Shown one piece after another: positions 25,067 to 36,318 of a DNA stretch of 64,000 bases; position 1 is the stretch's first letter, and each line of letters opens with the position of its first letter. The stretch spans positions 1 to 64,000 of the forward strand of contig CALYAC010000012.1 of NCBI GenBank assembly GCA_944393405.1. The letters are read 5' to 3'. Source of the DNA: an uncultured Clostridia bacterium (GTDB lineage: Bacteria > Bacillota_A > Clostridia > TANB77 > CAG-508). A program made the translations under genes and the position numbers. Below the pieces are notes generated by a model. It saw nothing but the letters and a program-made list of their open reading frames with translations. It was not told the origin of the DNA and made no database searches.

Positions 25067-25972
25067 TTAAAAGTACATTCCTTGCCACAAATCTTTTTCT
25101 CTCATTAACTTATCTAATCCATTAATAATCCACTTCTTATGCTTATTCCAATCTGGTGCAACCAAAAGATCCTTAGGAGCATCACCAGAAACTCTATGAA
25201 TAACAATATCTTTACCAATATGAGTTAATATATATGCACAAGAATGTAAATAATAATCTAATTCTAGAGGAATATATTTATTTTCTAAATATAATTCTTC
25301 TAATTTTGTACCTTTGACGATATAACATGAATGAATTTTTAAACCCTGTATATTATGTTTATTTATAAATTGAACTGTATTTTGTATATCTTCCTTTGTT
25401 TCATTTGGAAGACCAACCATAATATGAGTAACAATATCAATGTTATATCTATTTAAAATTTCTACAGCTTTTGTAAAATCATTATTTGAATAACATCTAT
25501 TGATTAATTTACCGGTCTCTTCATTAGCTGTTTGAAGACCAAGTTCAACAGAAACATAATATTTATCTGTATAGCTTTGTAAAAGTTTAGCAATATCTTC
25601 ATTAATACAATCTGGTCTAGTAGCAACAGAAAGACCAACAATTCTATCATCAATAAGAGCAGAGTCATATTTTTTCTTTAAATTTTCTAAAGTATCATAA
25701 GTATTAGTAAAGTTTTGAAAATATACAATAAATTTATTAGCTCTTTTAGCTTTATAGCTATTAAAATAATTTCGTACTTGGTTAGAAATTGTATCTAAAT
25801 GAATATGATCTCCAGAACCTTTTTCACTACAAAAAATGCACCCGTTAGTTCCTTTACTTCCATCTCTATTAGGACAAGTAAATCCGCCATCAATACATAT
25901 TTTTAAAGTTCTTTCACCAAATTTATTTTTTAAATATTCATTTAAATGATTATATCTATTAATACTTTCCAT
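25067..25972 (-). CDS. TIGR01212-type radical SAM protein
   Basis: A 301-residue radical SAM enzyme. The cluster ligands are CPNRDGSKGTNGCIFC near residues 33-48; the spacing CxnCxxC with a long first gap is typical of the TIGR01212/YhcC family. The barrel continues with VGLSVATRPDC, SVELGLQTANE, THIMVGLPNETKED and LKIHSCYIVKGT. Members are cytoplasmic and related to the Elp3/MiaB-like radical SAM group; substrate unknown. It is divergent in function from its neighbours but lies 15 bases downstream of the membrane protein gene at 25988. Confidence 0.9.
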   Translation of the reverse strand: MESINRYNHLNEYLKNKFGERTLKICIDGGFTCPNRDGSKGTNGCIFCSEKGSGDHIHLDTISNQVRNYFNSYKAKRANKFIVYFQNFTNTYDTLENLKKKYDSALIDDRIVGLSVATRPDCINEDIAKLLQSYTDKYYVSVELGLQTANEETGKLINRCYSNNDFTKAVEILNRYNIDIVTHIMVGLPNETKEDIQNTVQFINKHNIQGLKIHSCYIVKGTKLEELYLENKYIPLELDYYLHSCAYILTHIGKDIVIHRVSGDAPKDLLVAPDWNKHKKWIINGLDKLMREKDLWQGMYF

Positions 25973-25987
25973 GTTTATCCTCTTAAT

Positions 25988-26836
25988 TTATATATTTAAT
26001 GCAGAACCACTTAATGAGTGAATAATAATATCTTTCGTTTCCAAAGTATCATCATTTATCTTATTTGTAGGAATAGAAACAGTTAAGATGTACATATGAT
26101 CATCAGAGACTTCAATGGTACTCCATACTCTATAAGCATAGTACTTAGAAAGAGTAATATCATAAGTAAGTAACTTTCTTGTAACAGATTTATATGTAGA
26201 ATCTGATATATTAAAATTACTCACACTTCCATAGCCTAATTCATTTGGATAATTACGTATTTTATCTTCTAATAAATGCAAGTAATGATCAGTAGAATAA
26301 TTAGGGTAGTTACTAATATCTAGTTCATAAATATATAATGATACATCTTCGTGGTTACCAGAATCTTTGCTAGCACTTACTGTAGAATATGTATTGCTAC
26401 CGGCACTATGAGCATAACCACTAACTTGCCAATTACTTGGATATAGGCAGCCTACACAAAAATTTGTATAGTCATAATTGTATATTAAAGAATTTAAATT
26501 ACCTGAATTGGAATGACTATATGTTTGACCAGAAAAACGGTTATTAGCATCTTTAAAATATACAACGAAATCTTTAATTTGATAATATGAATTATTTTCT
26601 TCATTAGACTGAGACTGTGTTTGACTTGAAGAAATAATACTATTGATAGTTTGCTCTTTTCTTGAAAGTAAAGTATTTTGAATTAATTCGTTGTGTGCAG
26701 AATCATCGAAAGCTTGAACTGAAGATTCATCACTTTTGGTTAAATTAATAATTAAAAATATACCACCAATGGCAATGAAAATAACTATAACAATAGCTAT
26801 TACAAAAATTGGCTTAGAAATTGGTTGCTCGTCCAT
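25988..26836 (-). CDS. Membrane-anchored extracellular protein, unknown
   Basis: A 282-residue protein. A short cytoplasmic start (MDEQPISKP) is followed by one membrane helix (IFVIAIVIVIFIAIGGIFLII) and NLTKSDESSVQ, nearly the same juxtamembrane sequence as in the protein at 24462. The outer domain (residues ~75-282) is beta-rich, with FCVGCLYPSNWQVSGYAH and a late RVWSTIEVSDDHMYILTVSIP segment reminiscent of PsbP/Mog1-like folds that probe membrane-associated ligands. Function unknown. A forward gene diverges from it at 26999. Confidence 0.65.
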   Translation of the reverse strand: MDEQPISKPIFVIAIVIVIFIAIGGIFLIINLTKSDESSVQAFDDSAHNELIQNTLLSRKEQTINSIISSSQTQSQSNEENNSYYQIKDFVVYFKDANNRFSGQTYSHSNSGNLNSLIYNYDYTNFCVGCLYPSNWQVSGYAHSAGSNTYSTVSASKDSGNHEDVSLYIYELDISNYPNYSTDHYLHLLEDKIRNYPNELGYGSVSNFNISDSTYKSVTRKLLTYDITLSKYYAYRVWSTIEVSDDHMYILTVSIPTNKINDDTLETKDIIIHSLSGSALNI

Positions 26837-26998
26837 AAATAATTCCCCCTTTTATATGTCAAAATATTATCATATAACGAAGATAAAGTAAAATTATATT
26901 GATAAAAAATTATGTTTATGATATAAAATAACTGAGTATGTTGAAAAAATAATATGTAACAGTTAAAGTAGTGATATACTAAAATTTAGGAGGTTAAC

Positions 26999-28261
26999 AT
27001 GTTTAAAAAAACTAAAATAATAATTATTGTTATATCAATCATCTTATTAATTGCAATACTTTGCGTTGCAGGATATTTTGTAATAAGAAACATGAAAATA
27101 AATGAAAGTGTAGGAACAACATGGGGAGATACATATTATGCATATTTAAAAGAAATAAAAATGTCAGATAATAAAACTGAATATGGATTAAACCAAGATA
27201 CAAATAATGTAACAATAGAGTTTATACAAGCATTTGAAGAAGAAGATCCAGTTATGGAAATAGCATATAATAAAGATGGAGCAGAATACTCAAATATATA
27301 TTATATAAATGATTCAAAAGCAGTAGAAAAGACTGAGCCAATAGCCGGAACTATAGAGTATTTATATAATATAGAAAAATCAAACTATTCATGGTATGTA
27401 CATACAAAAGAAGAAAATGTTGAAAAATATCAAACAGTAAATAAAATAATAAATCAAGATGCAGAAAATGAAGAGTATTCTTTCGAGGAAAAAGATCTAG
27501 AAAGAAATGAAGCAAATATGAACATATCAGAATTTGATAAAATATTTATAACTACAGATGTAGAAGATAGTTTAAAAAACGAAATTGACTTTAGTTCTGA
27601 CGATTTAGATTTTAGAGATATAGTGTCAAATGCAGTTAATGGATACAAAGAAGATAGTGAGCTTTTAACTGAGGAACTTAATCAAAACATAACTAATAGA
27701 GTAGAAGAAATTAAAAATGTAGAAAAAGAATTAGAAGAAAAAGAAAAGCTAGAGAAAGCAAAATTAACTAATGAAAATGTACAAACAAGAATAAGCAATA
27801 ACTTAAAATGGTTTAAAGCAGGATACTTAGGATCTACATATGGATGGAGAGGAGTATATGAATATGTAGATGTATCAGGAAAAGTAAAACTTCCTGATGT
27901 TGATGAATTTATGATGGTTTATGAAGTAAAAGGAGCAACAAGTATACAAGGAATGAAAAATGAACTTACTAAATACATGACATCAGATGTAGTAAATAAG
28001 TTATCTCAAGATCCTAATTTTGATGCATATTTAAAAGAATATAAAGGTAAAGTTTATTGGATAACTGGAGGAATTGGAGACGGACCAATAATAGACGATA
28101 CTAAAGCAGAAGTTATAAGCTCTGATGGAACAACATCAAAAGTAGTACTTGAAGAATATGATGGAATTTCAAATACAAAAATGGAGGAAATAACCTTAAC
28201 TGTAAAATATGAAAATGATCAATACATGATAACAGATTATGATGTAGTTGATAAATTTTAA
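26999..28261 (+). CDS. Single-pass membrane protein with coiled coil, unknown
   Basis: A 420-residue protein with a perfect AGGAGG site. Residues ~4-30 are a membrane helix. The outside part has two parts separated by a Glu/Lys-rich coiled coil near residues 225-260 (EEIKNVEKELEEKEKLEKA). The C-terminal third (YLGSTYGWRG, then VYWITGGIGDGPIIDD and beta strands ending DYDVVDKF) resembles small extracellular lipocalin- or IseA-like domains, but I cannot assign a family. A strong terminator follows. Confidence 0.65.
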   Translation: MFKKTKIIIIVISIILLIAILCVAGYFVIRNMKINESVGTTWGDTYYAYLKEIKMSDNKTEYGLNQDTNNVTIEFIQAFEEEDPVMEIAYNKDGAEYSNIYYINDSKAVEKTEPIAGTIEYLYNIEKSNYSWYVHTKEENVEKYQTVNKIINQDAENEEYSFEEKDLERNEANMNISEFDKIFITTDVEDSLKNEIDFSSDDLDFRDIVSNAVNGYKEDSELLTEELNQNITNRVEEIKNVEKELEEKEKLEKAKLTNENVQTRISNNLKWFKAGYLGSTYGWRGVYEYVDVSGKVKLPDVDEFMMVYEVKGATSIQGMKNELTKYMTSDVVNKLSQDPNFDAYLKEYKGKVYWITGGIGDGPIIDDTKAEVISSDGTTSKVVLEEYDGISNTKMEEITLTVKYENDQYMITDYDVVDKF

Positions 28262-28275
28262 TAAAAAAAGTATGT

Positions 28276-28306
28276 GAAGATAGAAAAAATTCTATCTTCT
28301 TTTTTA
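28276..28306 (+). terminator. Intrinsic terminator before the rpoB leader
   Basis: GAAGATAGAA and TTCTATCTTC form a 10-bp stem followed by seven T residues, so rpoBC is transcribed only from its own promoter. Confidence 0.9.
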
Positions 28307-28367
28307 TGTTGCTTATCTGTTACTTAAAAATGAATGCAAAAAATCTTTTAAAAAACTTACAAAAATA

Positions 28368-28397
28368 TTGACAAGCATATTAAAAATATTATATACT
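28368..28397 (+). promoter_or_regulatory. rpoBC promoter
   Basis: TTGACA (28368-28373) and TATACT (28392-28397) are separated by 18 bp. Transcription would start near 28404, giving a leader of about 350 bases before rpoB. Confidence 0.8.
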
Positions 28398-28403
28398 ATG
28401 ATA

Positions 28404-28756
28404 GTATAGGAGTTTTATCGGACGACGAGGTAAAACTTACGGAAACTCTTAAATGAAAACTAAGGGTGATTCAAATAAAAAAGTTAATTTTTGAGAATAA
28501 ATTTTAACAAATAAACAGAAGAAGGTTAGTTGGTAATTTATAAAAAGTACCGACCTGCCTTTTTATTGCCGTTTTTTTATCGTTATGTAAATTTAGAAAG
28601 AAGAGGAATTGCTTCAATATTATTTACGGGAATAAGGGTTTAGAGAGCAGTAAACCAATAAAACTGTAAACATAATATTGATGACAAGAAGGACTTCTTT
28701 ATAAATCATAAATATATATTTTAATTCTGCTTAATCTTTTTTAGGGGTGATTTTCT
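28404..28756 (+). ncRNA. Structured rpoB leader RNA
   Basis: Several stems can be drawn. GTTTTATC pairs with GGTAAAAC (28412-28438), ACTCTTA with TAAGGGT (28445-28467). The attenuator-like hairpin is at 28524-28579. Then CAATATTA-TTTAC pairs with GTAAA-CATAATATTG (28615-28680), enclosed by AAAGAAG/CTTCTTT and enclosing GGTTTA/TAAACC. Leaders upstream of rpoB are known (Lacto-rpoB in Lactobacillales; the L10 leader where rplJL precede rpoB), but I cannot show this is either. rplJ and rplL are not upstream here. Confidence 0.6.
28524..28579 (+). terminator. Attenuator-like hairpin within the rpoB leader
   Basis: GGTTAGTTGGTA pairs with TACCGACCTGCC (two wobbles and a small internal loop), followed by TTTTTATTGCCGTTTTTTT. 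A terminator inside a leader 180 bases before the start codon implies premature termination control of rpoBC. Confidence 0.6.
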
Positions 28757-31700
28757 TTGGTAAAAGAAATTAAACACGAGAAATGCTCTCGTAAGACTTT
28801 TGCAAAAATCGGCGATTCAATCGAAATGCCAAACTTAATTAAAGTCCAAAAAGATTCATACGATTGGTTCGTAGAAGAAGGACTAGGAGAAATCTTAAGA
28901 GATATATCTCCAATAATTGATTATTCAGGAAACTTAATTCTAGAATTCCTAGATTATTACATGGAAGAAAAAACAAAATACACAGTAGAAGAAGCTAAAG
29001 AAAGAGATGCAACATATTCAACAAGATTACATGTAAAAGTAAGACTTATTAATCGTGAGACAGGAGAAATTAAAGAACAAGAAATTTATCTTGGAGATTT
29101 CCCACTTATGACAGATAGTGGTACTTTTATAATCAATGGTGCAGAAAGAGTTGTAGTAAGTCAGCTTGTTCGTTCACCAGGATGTTATTTTGATTCAAGT
29201 TATGACAAAACTGGAAAGAAAATATTTACATCAACAGTAATGCCATTAAGAGGTGCTTGGATAGAATATGAAACAGATGCAAATGATGTATTCTGGGCAA
29301 GAGTAGACAGAACAAGAAAAATACCTGTTACATCACTTCTTCGTGCTATAGGAGTAGTTACAGATGAACAAATATTAGAACTATTTGGAGAAGAACCAAA
29401 ACTTACAGCAACAATACAAAAAGATCCAATAAAAACAGGAGAAGAAGCATTAATTGAAATATATAAGAAGTTAAGACCTGGAGAACTTCCAACAGTTGAT
29501 GCTGCTAGAAATTTATTTAATGGATTATTCTTTGATCCTAGAAGATATGACCTAGCTAAAGTAGGTAGATATAAATTTAACAAAAAATTAAGTCTAGCTA
29601 CAAGAATTACAGGAAAGGTTGCTTTTGATTCAATAGTTGATCCAGAAACAGGTGAAGTACTTGTGGAAAAAGACACTGTAATTTCTGAAGAGGTTGCAGA
29701 AAATATTCAAAACTCTGGAATTAACATGGTAGATGTTAAAGTAGATGATAAAAAAGTAAGAATTATAGGTAATGGAACAGTTAATATCCACAAATTCCTA
29801 CCAAATGTAGATGTAAGTGATATTCATATTAAAGAATATGTAAATTACAATGTATTAAAATCAATCATAGATACAACTGAAGAAGATAAATTACATGATG
29901 TTATAAAAGAAAGATATGAAGAATTAGTTCCAAGACATGTAACAACAGAAGATATTATTGCTTCAATAAGTTACTTATTAAATTTAGATCATGGACTAGG
30001 AGTAATTGATGATATAGATCACTTAGGAAATAGACGTATTAGATGTGTTGGAGAACTACTTCAAAATCAATTTAGAATTGGTTTAACAAGACTTGAAAGA
30101 GTTGTTCGTGAAAGAATGACAATACAAGACTTAGACGTTGTAACACCACAAACATTAATTAATACAAAACCTATTACATCATCAATAAGAGAATTCTTTG
30201 GAAGCTCACAATTATCACAATTCATGGATCAAACAAACCCACTTTCTGAGCTTACACATAAAAGAAGAATTTCAGCATTAGGACCTGGAGGTCTTTCAAG
30301 AGAAAGAGCTGGATTCGAGGTTAGAGATATTCACTATACTCACTATGGTAGACTATGCCCAATAGAATCTCCAGAAGGACCTAACGTTGGACTTATTTCA
30401 GCACTTTCATCATTTGCTACAATAAACGAATATGGATTTATTGAAACTCCATATAGAAAAGTAGATCATGAAACTGGAAAAGTTACAGATGAAGTTGTAT
30501 ATATGCCAGCAGATGAAGAAGATAAATACATAATAGCTCAAGCATCTGAACCATTAGATAAAGATGGAAGATTTGTTAATGACAAAATAAAAGTAAGAAT
30601 GAGAGAAGAAATTACAATGGTTGACAAATCACAAGTTGACTTTGTAGATGTTTCTCCAAAACAACTTGTATCTGTTGCAGCAGCAATGATTCCATTCGTA
30701 GAGCATGATGATGCTAAACGTTCTTTAATGGGTGCTAACATGCAACGTCAAGCAGTTCCACTTTTAATGCCAGAAACACCAATAGTTGGAACAGGTATTG
30801 AATATAGAGCTGCAAAAGATTCAGGAATCACAGTTACAGCAAAAAATGCAGGTGTTGTAGAAAAAGTAACTGGTGATGAAATTATAGTTAGAAATAACAA
30901 AGATGGATTAGATTCATACAAATTAAGAAAATTCAAAAGAACTAATGGTGGTACATGTATTAACCAAAGACCAGTAGTTTCTAGAGGAGAAAAAGTTAAA
31001 GAAGGAGATATCCTAGCAGATGGACCTTCAACAAAAAACGGAGAGATGGCACTTGGTAGAAATGTTTTAATAGCATTCACTACTTGGGAAGGTTATAACT
31101 ACGAAGATGCTGTTTTAATAAGTGAAAGACTGGTTAAAGAAGATGTATATACATCAATCCATATTGAAGAATATGATTGTGAATGTCGTGATACTAAACT
31201 TGGACCAGAAGAAATCACAAGAGATATACCAAATGTTGGTGATGATGTATTAAAAGATCTAGATGAAAATGGTATTATAAGAATTGGTGCAGAAGTAAGA
31301 CCAGGAGATATATTAGTAGGTAAAGTTACTCCAAAAGGAGAAACAGAACTTACAGCAGAAGAAAGATTACTTCGTGCAATATTTGGAGAAAAAGCAAGAG
31401 AAGTTAGAGATACATCACTTCGTGTTCCACACGGAGAGCAAGGTACTATAGTAGATGTAAAAATATTTACTAGAGAAAATTCAGATGAATTAGGACCTGG
31501 TGTAAATCAAATAATTCGTTGCTATATAGCTCAAAAAAGAAAAATATCAGTTGGTGATAAAATGGCTGGACGTCATGGTAACAAAGGTGTTATTTCAAGA
31601 ATATTACCAGAAGAAGATATGCCATTTATGCCAGATGGTACTCCAGTAGATATAGTTTTAAACCCACTTGGTGTTCCTTCTCGTATGAACTTAGGTCAAG

Positions 31701-32497
31701 TTCTAGAGGTTCACTTAGGAATGGCTGCGAAACTATTAGGATGGAAAGTAGCTACACCAGTATTTGATGGTGCTACAGATGAAGAAATAAGAGAAATGTT
31801 TAGAAAAGCTGGATATTCAGAAGACGGAAAAACAACATTATATGATGGTAGAACAGGAGATCCATTTGATCATCCAGTAACAGTTGGTGTAATGTACATG
31901 TTAAAACTACATCACTTAGTTGATGATAAGATACATGCTCGTTCAACTGGACCATACTCATTAGTTACTCAACAACCTCTTGGAGGTAAAGCACAATTTG
32001 GTGGACAACGTTTTGGTGAGATGGAAGTTTGGGCACTAGAAGCATATGGTGCAGCATATACATTACAAGAAATGCTTACTGTTAAATCAGATGATACAGT
32101 AGGACGTGTTAAGACATATGAAGCTATAGTTAAAGGAGAAAATGTTCCAGAACCAGGAGTTCCAGAAGGATTCAAAGTTCTTGTAAAAGAATTACAAGCT
32201 TTAGGACTAGATATTAGGTTATTATCACCTGACAATCAAGAGCTAGAGTTAAAAGAGAATATTGATGATGGAATAGACTTTAATATAGATGATAAAAAAG
32301 TTGGAGATAATGTTTTAGACACAAATGATTTAAACAACGGATATGAAGAAGAGGCTGTTGAAGCTGATGAAGAAGACGAAGATAATGAAACATTATTTGA
32401 AGATTTATCAGATGACGAAATAAAACTTGGAGATATAGATGAAGATAATCTATTAAGTGACGAAGACATAATAGATGACGAAGATGAAGATAAATAA
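28757..32497 (+). CDS. rpoB: RNA polymerase beta subunit
   Basis: A 1246-residue protein with a TTG start after AGGGGTGA. Family landmarks run in order: the DWFVEEGL N-terminus, [21 protein letters not shown] (rifampicin region, near residue 490), [34 protein letters not shown] (near residue 932) and the C-terminal [26 protein letters not shown] clamp. The rifampicin region keeps the sensitive-type residues. The last ~60 residues form an unusually acidic Asp/Glu tail. It joins alpha, beta' and omega in the core polymerase. rpoC follows after 132 bases. Confidence 0.99.
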   Translation: MVKEIKHEKCSRKTFAKIGDSIEMPNLIKVQKDSYDWFVEEGLGEILRDISPIIDYSGNLILEFLDYYMEEKTKYTVEEAKERDATYSTRLHVKVRLINRETGEIKEQEIYLGDFPLMTDSGTFIINGAERVVVSQLVRSPGCYFDSSYDKTGKKIFTSTVMPLRGAWIEYETDANDVFWARVDRTRKIPVTSLLRAIGVVTDEQILELFGEEPKLTATIQKDPIKTGEEALIEIYKKLRPGELPTVDAARNLFNGLFFDPRRYDLAKVGRYKFNKKLSLATRITGKVAFDSIVDPETGEVLVEKDTVISEEVAENIQNSGINMVDVKVDDKKVRIIGNGTVNIHKFLPNVDVSDIHIKEYVNYNVLKSIIDTTEEDKLHDVIKERYEELVPRHVTTEDIIASISYLLNLDHGLGVIDDIDHLGNRRIRCVGELLQNQFRIGLTRLERVVRERMTIQDLDVVTPQTLINTKPITSSIREFFGSSQLSQFMDQTNPLSELTHKRRISALGPGGLSRERAGFEVRDIHYTHYGRLCPIESPEGPNVGLISALSSFATINEYGFIETPYRKVDHETGKVTDEVVYMPADEEDKYIIAQASEPLDKDGRFVNDKIKVRMREEITMVDKSQVDFVDVSPKQLVSVAAAMIPFVEHDDAKRSLMGANMQRQAVPLLMPETPIVGTGIEYRAAKDSGITVTAKNAGVVEKVTGDEIIVRNNKDGLDSYKLRKFKRTNGGTCINQRPVVSRGEKVKEGDILADGPSTKNGEMALGRNVLIAFTTWEGYNYEDAVLISERLVKEDVYTSIHIEEYDCECRDTKLGPEEITRDIPNVGDDVLKDLDENGIIRIGAEVRPGDILVGKVTPKGETELTAEERLLRAIFGEKAREVRDTSLRVPHGEQGTIVDVKIFTRENSDELGPGVNQIIRCYIAQKRKISVGDKMAGRHGNKGVISRILPEEDMPFMPDGTPVDIVLNPLGVPSRMNLGQVLEVHLGMAAKLLGWKVATPVFDGATDEEIREMFRKAGYSEDGKTTLYDGRTGDPFDHPVTVGVMYMLKLHHLVDDKIHARSTGPYSLVTQQPLGGKAQFGGQRFGEMEVWALEAYGAAYTLQEMLTVKSDDTVGRVKTYEAIVKGENVPEPGVPEGFKVLVKELQALGLDIRLLSPDNQELELKENIDDGIDFNIDDKKVGDNVLDTNDLNNGYEEEAVEADEEDEDNETLFEDLSDDEIKLGDIDEDNLLSDEDIIDDEDEDK

Positions 32498-32523
32498 AGG
32501 TAAGACCAAAATTTAACTGAATA

Positions 32524-32596
32524 GTTTCAAAAAGGATTTTTAAATTTAAATTAAGGAATTGTGCAGCAGTGTATAATTTAAAAATCCTCTAGAAAC
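32524..32596 (+). other. Long stem in the rpoB-rpoC gap
   Basis: GTTTC (32524-32528) pairs with GAAAC (32592-32596), and GGATTTTTAAATT (32534-32546) pairs perfectly with AATTTAAAAATCC (32575-32587) around a 28-base loop containing GTGCAGCAGTG. No T-run follows, so it is not a terminator. An RNase III processing site or protein-binding hairpin would fit. Confidence 0.65.
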
Positions 32597-32629
32597 ACAT
32601 AAAATAAAATTCAAGGGGGCTAACCAATA

Positions 32630-35600
32630 GTGGACGAATTAGATATATTTGATAAAATCAAAATAGGTATAGCATCAGATGAAAAAATAAGAGAATGGTC
32701 TAAGGGTGAAGTAAAAAAACCAGAGACTATTAACTATAGAACATTAAAACCAGAAAGAGATGGATTATTCTGTGAAAGAATATTCGGACCTACAAAAGAC
32801 TGGGAATGTCATTGTGGTAAATATAAAAGAGTAAGATATAAAGGAATAGTTTGTGATAGATGTGGTGTTGAAGTTACAAAAGCTAAAGTAAGACGTGAAA
32901 GAATGGGACATATTGAGCTTGCAGCACCAGTAGCACATATTTGGTATTTTAAAGGAATACCAAGTAGAATAGGACTTATGCTAGATGTATCACCAAGAAG
33001 CTTAGAAAGAGTAATATATTTTGCTTCATATATAGTACTTGATAAAGGTAAAACAACTTTAACAAAAGCTCAAGTTTTATCTGAAAAAGAATATCACGAA
33101 GCAGAAGAAAAATTTGGAAAAGGTTCTTTTAGAGCTGAAATGGGAGCTGAAGCTATAAGAGAATTACTAGCTGAAATCGATTTAGAAAAATTATCAGCAA
33201 AATTAAAGAAAGAATTAGAAAAAGCAAGTGAGCAAAAGAAGGCTAAACTTGTAAAAAGATTAGATACTGTAGAATCATTTAGATTATCAGGAAATAGACC
33301 TGAATGGATGGTTATGAGTGTTATTCCAGTTATTCCACCAGATTTAAGACCAATGGTTCAATTAGATGGTGGTAGATTTGCTACATCAGATTTAAATGAT
33401 TTATACAGAAGAGTTATAAACAGAAATAACAGATTAAAAAGATTATTAGAATTAGGTGCACCAGAAATAATTGTAAGAAATGAAAAAAGAATGTTACAAG
33501 AATCTGTAGATGCCCTAATAGATAATGGAAGACGTGGAAGACCAGTAACAGGTGCTGGAAATAGACCACTTAAATCATTATCAGATTTATTAAAAGGAAA
33601 ACAAGGTAGATTTAGACAAAACTTACTTGGAAAACGTGTTGACTATTCTGGACGTTCAGTTATAGTTGTTGGACCTGAACTTAAAATTTATCAATGCGGA
33701 CTTCCAAAAGAAATGGCAGTTGAATTATTCAAACCATTTGTAATGAAAGAATTAGTTGGACGTGGAATAGCACATAATATTAAAAATGCAAAAAGAATGG
33801 TAGAAAGATTACGTCCAGAAGTATGGGATATATTAGAAGATGTTATAAAAGATCATCCTGTAATGTTAAACCGTGCACCTACACTTCATAGACTTGGTAT
33901 TCAAGCATTTGAACCAGTTTTAGTTGAAGGTAGAGCAATAAAACTTCATCCATTAGTTTGTACAGCATTCAATGCTGACTTCGATGGTGACCAAATGGCT
34001 ATTCACTTACCATTATCACCAGAAGCACAATCAGAAGCAAGATATTTAATGCTTTCTGTAAATAACTTATTAAAACCACAAGATGGTAAACCAGTTACAG
34101 TACCTACACAAGATATGATACTTGGTGCTTATTATCTTACAATGGAAGTTCCAGGAGAACCAGGAGAAGGTGGATACTATTCTTCTCCAGAAGAAGCTAT
34201 AATGGCTAACTTTAATCATGACTTAGGAATGCATGCAATGATTAATGTTAGAATCACAAAAGAAATTGATGGAGTTAAAAAGAGTAAATTTGTAAAAACA
34301 ACAGTTGGTAGATTAATATACAATGAAGGAATACCACAAGATTTAGGATTTGTTGATAGATCAGATCCAGAAAATGCATTTGAACCAGAATTAAACTTCA
34401 CAGTAATGAAGAAAAATCTTGGAAAAATAATTGCAAAATCTATAAATAAACATGGATTAAGCAAAACAGCTGAACTTTTAGATTATATTAAAGCAACAGG
34501 ATACAAATATTCTACAACTGCTGGTATTACAGTATCTGTGGATGATGTAAAAGTACCACCAGCTAAAAAACAAATATTAGCAGATGCTCAAAGTCAAGTT
34601 GATAATGTAACAAAACAATATAGACGTGGTTTAATAACAGATACAGAAAGATATAATTCTGTAATCAAAATCTGGGAAGAAGCAACAGATAAAGTTACAG
34701 ATGCGATGAAAGATAATTTTGAAAAAATGAACCCAGTATATATGATGTCAGAATCTGGAGCTAGAGGTAACTTAAACCAATTAAGACAAATTGCAGGTAT
34801 GCGTGGTCTTATGGCATCTACAACAGGTAAAACAGTTGAAATCCCTATTACATCATCATTCAGAGAGGGACTAGATGCTCTAGAATACTTCATTTCAGCC
34901 CATGGTGCTAGAAAAGGATTAGCAGATACAGCTTTAAGAACAGCTGACTCTGGTTACTTAACTAGAAGACTTGTTGATGTATCACAAGATATAATTGTTA
35001 GAGAACATGATTGTGGAACAACACATGGAATAGAAGTTTCTGATATTAAAGATGGAAATCAAGTAGTTGAAAAGATGGAAGAAAGATTACTTGGTAGATA
35101 TCCATTAGAGGATATATATGATCCACAAACTAAAGAATTAATTGTGGATACAAATACATTAATTACAGAAAATATTGCTGATAGAATAGTAGCAGCAGGA
35201 ATTAAGAGCGTTAAAGTTCGTTCTGTTCTTGAATGTAGAACAAAACATGGTGTTTGTGCTAAATGTTATGGAATGGGATTAGCAACTCGTGAAGAAGTAA
35301 ATATAGGAGAATCAGTTGGTATTATAGCAGCACAATCAATCGGTGAGCCTGGTACACAGCTTACAATGAGAACTATCCACTCTGGTGGTGTTGCTGGTGT
35401 TGCAGATATTACACAAGGTCTTCCTAGAGTTGAGGAGCTATTTGAAGCTCGTAAACCAAAGGGATTAGCTATAATCTCAGAAATAGATGGTAAGGTAAGT
35501 ATTTCAGATGACAAAAATAGAAAAGAAGTTGTTGTTACTGGAAAAGATGATAGTAAGAAATATACAATACCATTTGGTTCAAAACTTCGTGTAAGAGAAG

Positions 35601-36169
35601 GAGACGAAATTAAAGCAGGTGCTCCAATTACAGAGGGATCTATAAATCCAAATGAAATCTTAGCTATCAACGGACCAGATGGAGTTTACTTATATCTAGT
35701 ACAAGAGGTACAAAAAGTATATAGAAATCAAGGTGTTGATATTAATGACAAACACGTTGAAGTAATAGCAAGACAAATGCTTAAGAAGGTAAGAGTAGAA
35801 GATAATGGAGATACACCATTATTTGCAGGATCTTTAGTTGACATATATGAGGTAGAAGACGAAAATGAAAAGGCTATAGCAGAAGGAAAGAGACCTGCTA
35901 CATATAAGCGTGTTCTACTTGGAATTACTAAAGCATCACTTGCAACAGAAAGCTTCTTATCAGCTGCATCATTCCAAGAAACAACAAGAGTTCTTACAGA
36001 AGCTGCAGTAAAGGGTAAAGTTGATGAATTAATTGGATTAAAAGAAAATGTTATCATAGGTAAACTAATTCCAGCAGGAACAGGTATGGCAGCATATAAA
36101 AATATCCATATTAATACAGAAAATCAAGAAGATGACGATGATATAGAAGAAGCATCTGAAACAAAATAA
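32630..36169 (+). CDS. rpoC: RNA polymerase beta' subunit
   Basis: A 1179-residue protein with a GTG start after AAGGGGGC. The N-terminal zinc site is CHCGKY ... CDRCG (residues ~60-80). The catalytic Mg-binding motif NADFDGDQM is near residue 448. The bridge helix and trigger loop region follows, and a second zinc site lies at [15 protein letters not shown] (near residue 870). The typical [13 protein letters not shown] sequence follows. It is complete and ends in an acidic tail like that of RpoB. It is co-transcribed with rpoB. Confidence 0.99.
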   Translation: MDELDIFDKIKIGIASDEKIREWSKGEVKKPETINYRTLKPERDGLFCERIFGPTKDWECHCGKYKRVRYKGIVCDRCGVEVTKAKVRRERMGHIELAAPVAHIWYFKGIPSRIGLMLDVSPRSLERVIYFASYIVLDKGKTTLTKAQVLSEKEYHEAEEKFGKGSFRAEMGAEAIRELLAEIDLEKLSAKLKKELEKASEQKKAKLVKRLDTVESFRLSGNRPEWMVMSVIPVIPPDLRPMVQLDGGRFATSDLNDLYRRVINRNNRLKRLLELGAPEIIVRNEKRMLQESVDALIDNGRRGRPVTGAGNRPLKSLSDLLKGKQGRFRQNLLGKRVDYSGRSVIVVGPELKIYQCGLPKEMAVELFKPFVMKELVGRGIAHNIKNAKRMVERLRPEVWDILEDVIKDHPVMLNRAPTLHRLGIQAFEPVLVEGRAIKLHPLVCTAFNADFDGDQMAIHLPLSPEAQSEARYLMLSVNNLLKPQDGKPVTVPTQDMILGAYYLTMEVPGEPGEGGYYSSPEEAIMANFNHDLGMHAMINVRITKEIDGVKKSKFVKTTVGRLIYNEGIPQDLGFVDRSDPENAFEPELNFTVMKKNLGKIIAKSINKHGLSKTAELLDYIKATGYKYSTTAGITVSVDDVKVPPAKKQILADAQSQVDNVTKQYRRGLITDTERYNSVIKIWEEATDKVTDAMKDNFEKMNPVYMMSESGARGNLNQLRQIAGMRGLMASTTGKTVEIPITSSFREGLDALEYFISAHGARKGLADTALRTADSGYLTRRLVDVSQDIIVREHDCGTTHGIEVSDIKDGNQVVEKMEERLLGRYPLEDIYDPQTKELIVDTNTLITENIADRIVAAGIKSVKVRSVLECRTKHGVCAKCYGMGLATREEVNIGESVGIIAAQSIGEPGTQLTMRTIHSGGVAGVADITQGLPRVEELFEARKPKGLAIISEIDGKVSISDDKNRKEVVVTGKDDSKKYTIPFGSKLRVREGDEIKAGAPITEGSINPNEILAINGPDGVYLYLVQEVQKVYRNQGVDINDKHVEVIARQMLKKVRVEDNGDTPLFAGSLVDIYEVEDENEKAIAEGKRPATYKRVLLGITKASLATESFLSAASFQETTRVLTEAAVKGKVDELIGLKENVIIGKLIPAGTGMAAYKNIHINTENQEDDDDIEEASETK

Positions 36170-36183
36170 AAATAATTAAATAA

Positions 36184-36219
36184 AACAGACATGGATTTTT
36201 ATCTAATGTCTGTTTTTTA
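36184..36219 (+). terminator. rpoBC terminator
   Basis: AACAGACAT and ATGTCTGTT pair around a T-rich loop, followed by TTTTTT. Confidence 0.88.
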
Positions 36220-36318
36220 TCGTATAAATTACTAAAAAGAGTAATGCTTTAAAATTATGTTACCTTGACAAAACATAGTAAAGAGAGTAAAATATATACT
36301 GTTAAAATGGAGGTTTTT

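Noticed and set aside
28404..28756. Classical ribosomal L10 leader or T-box
   Set aside because: rplJ and rplL are absent downstream, and I could not find a T-box AGGGUGG-type bulge; left as an unassigned leader.
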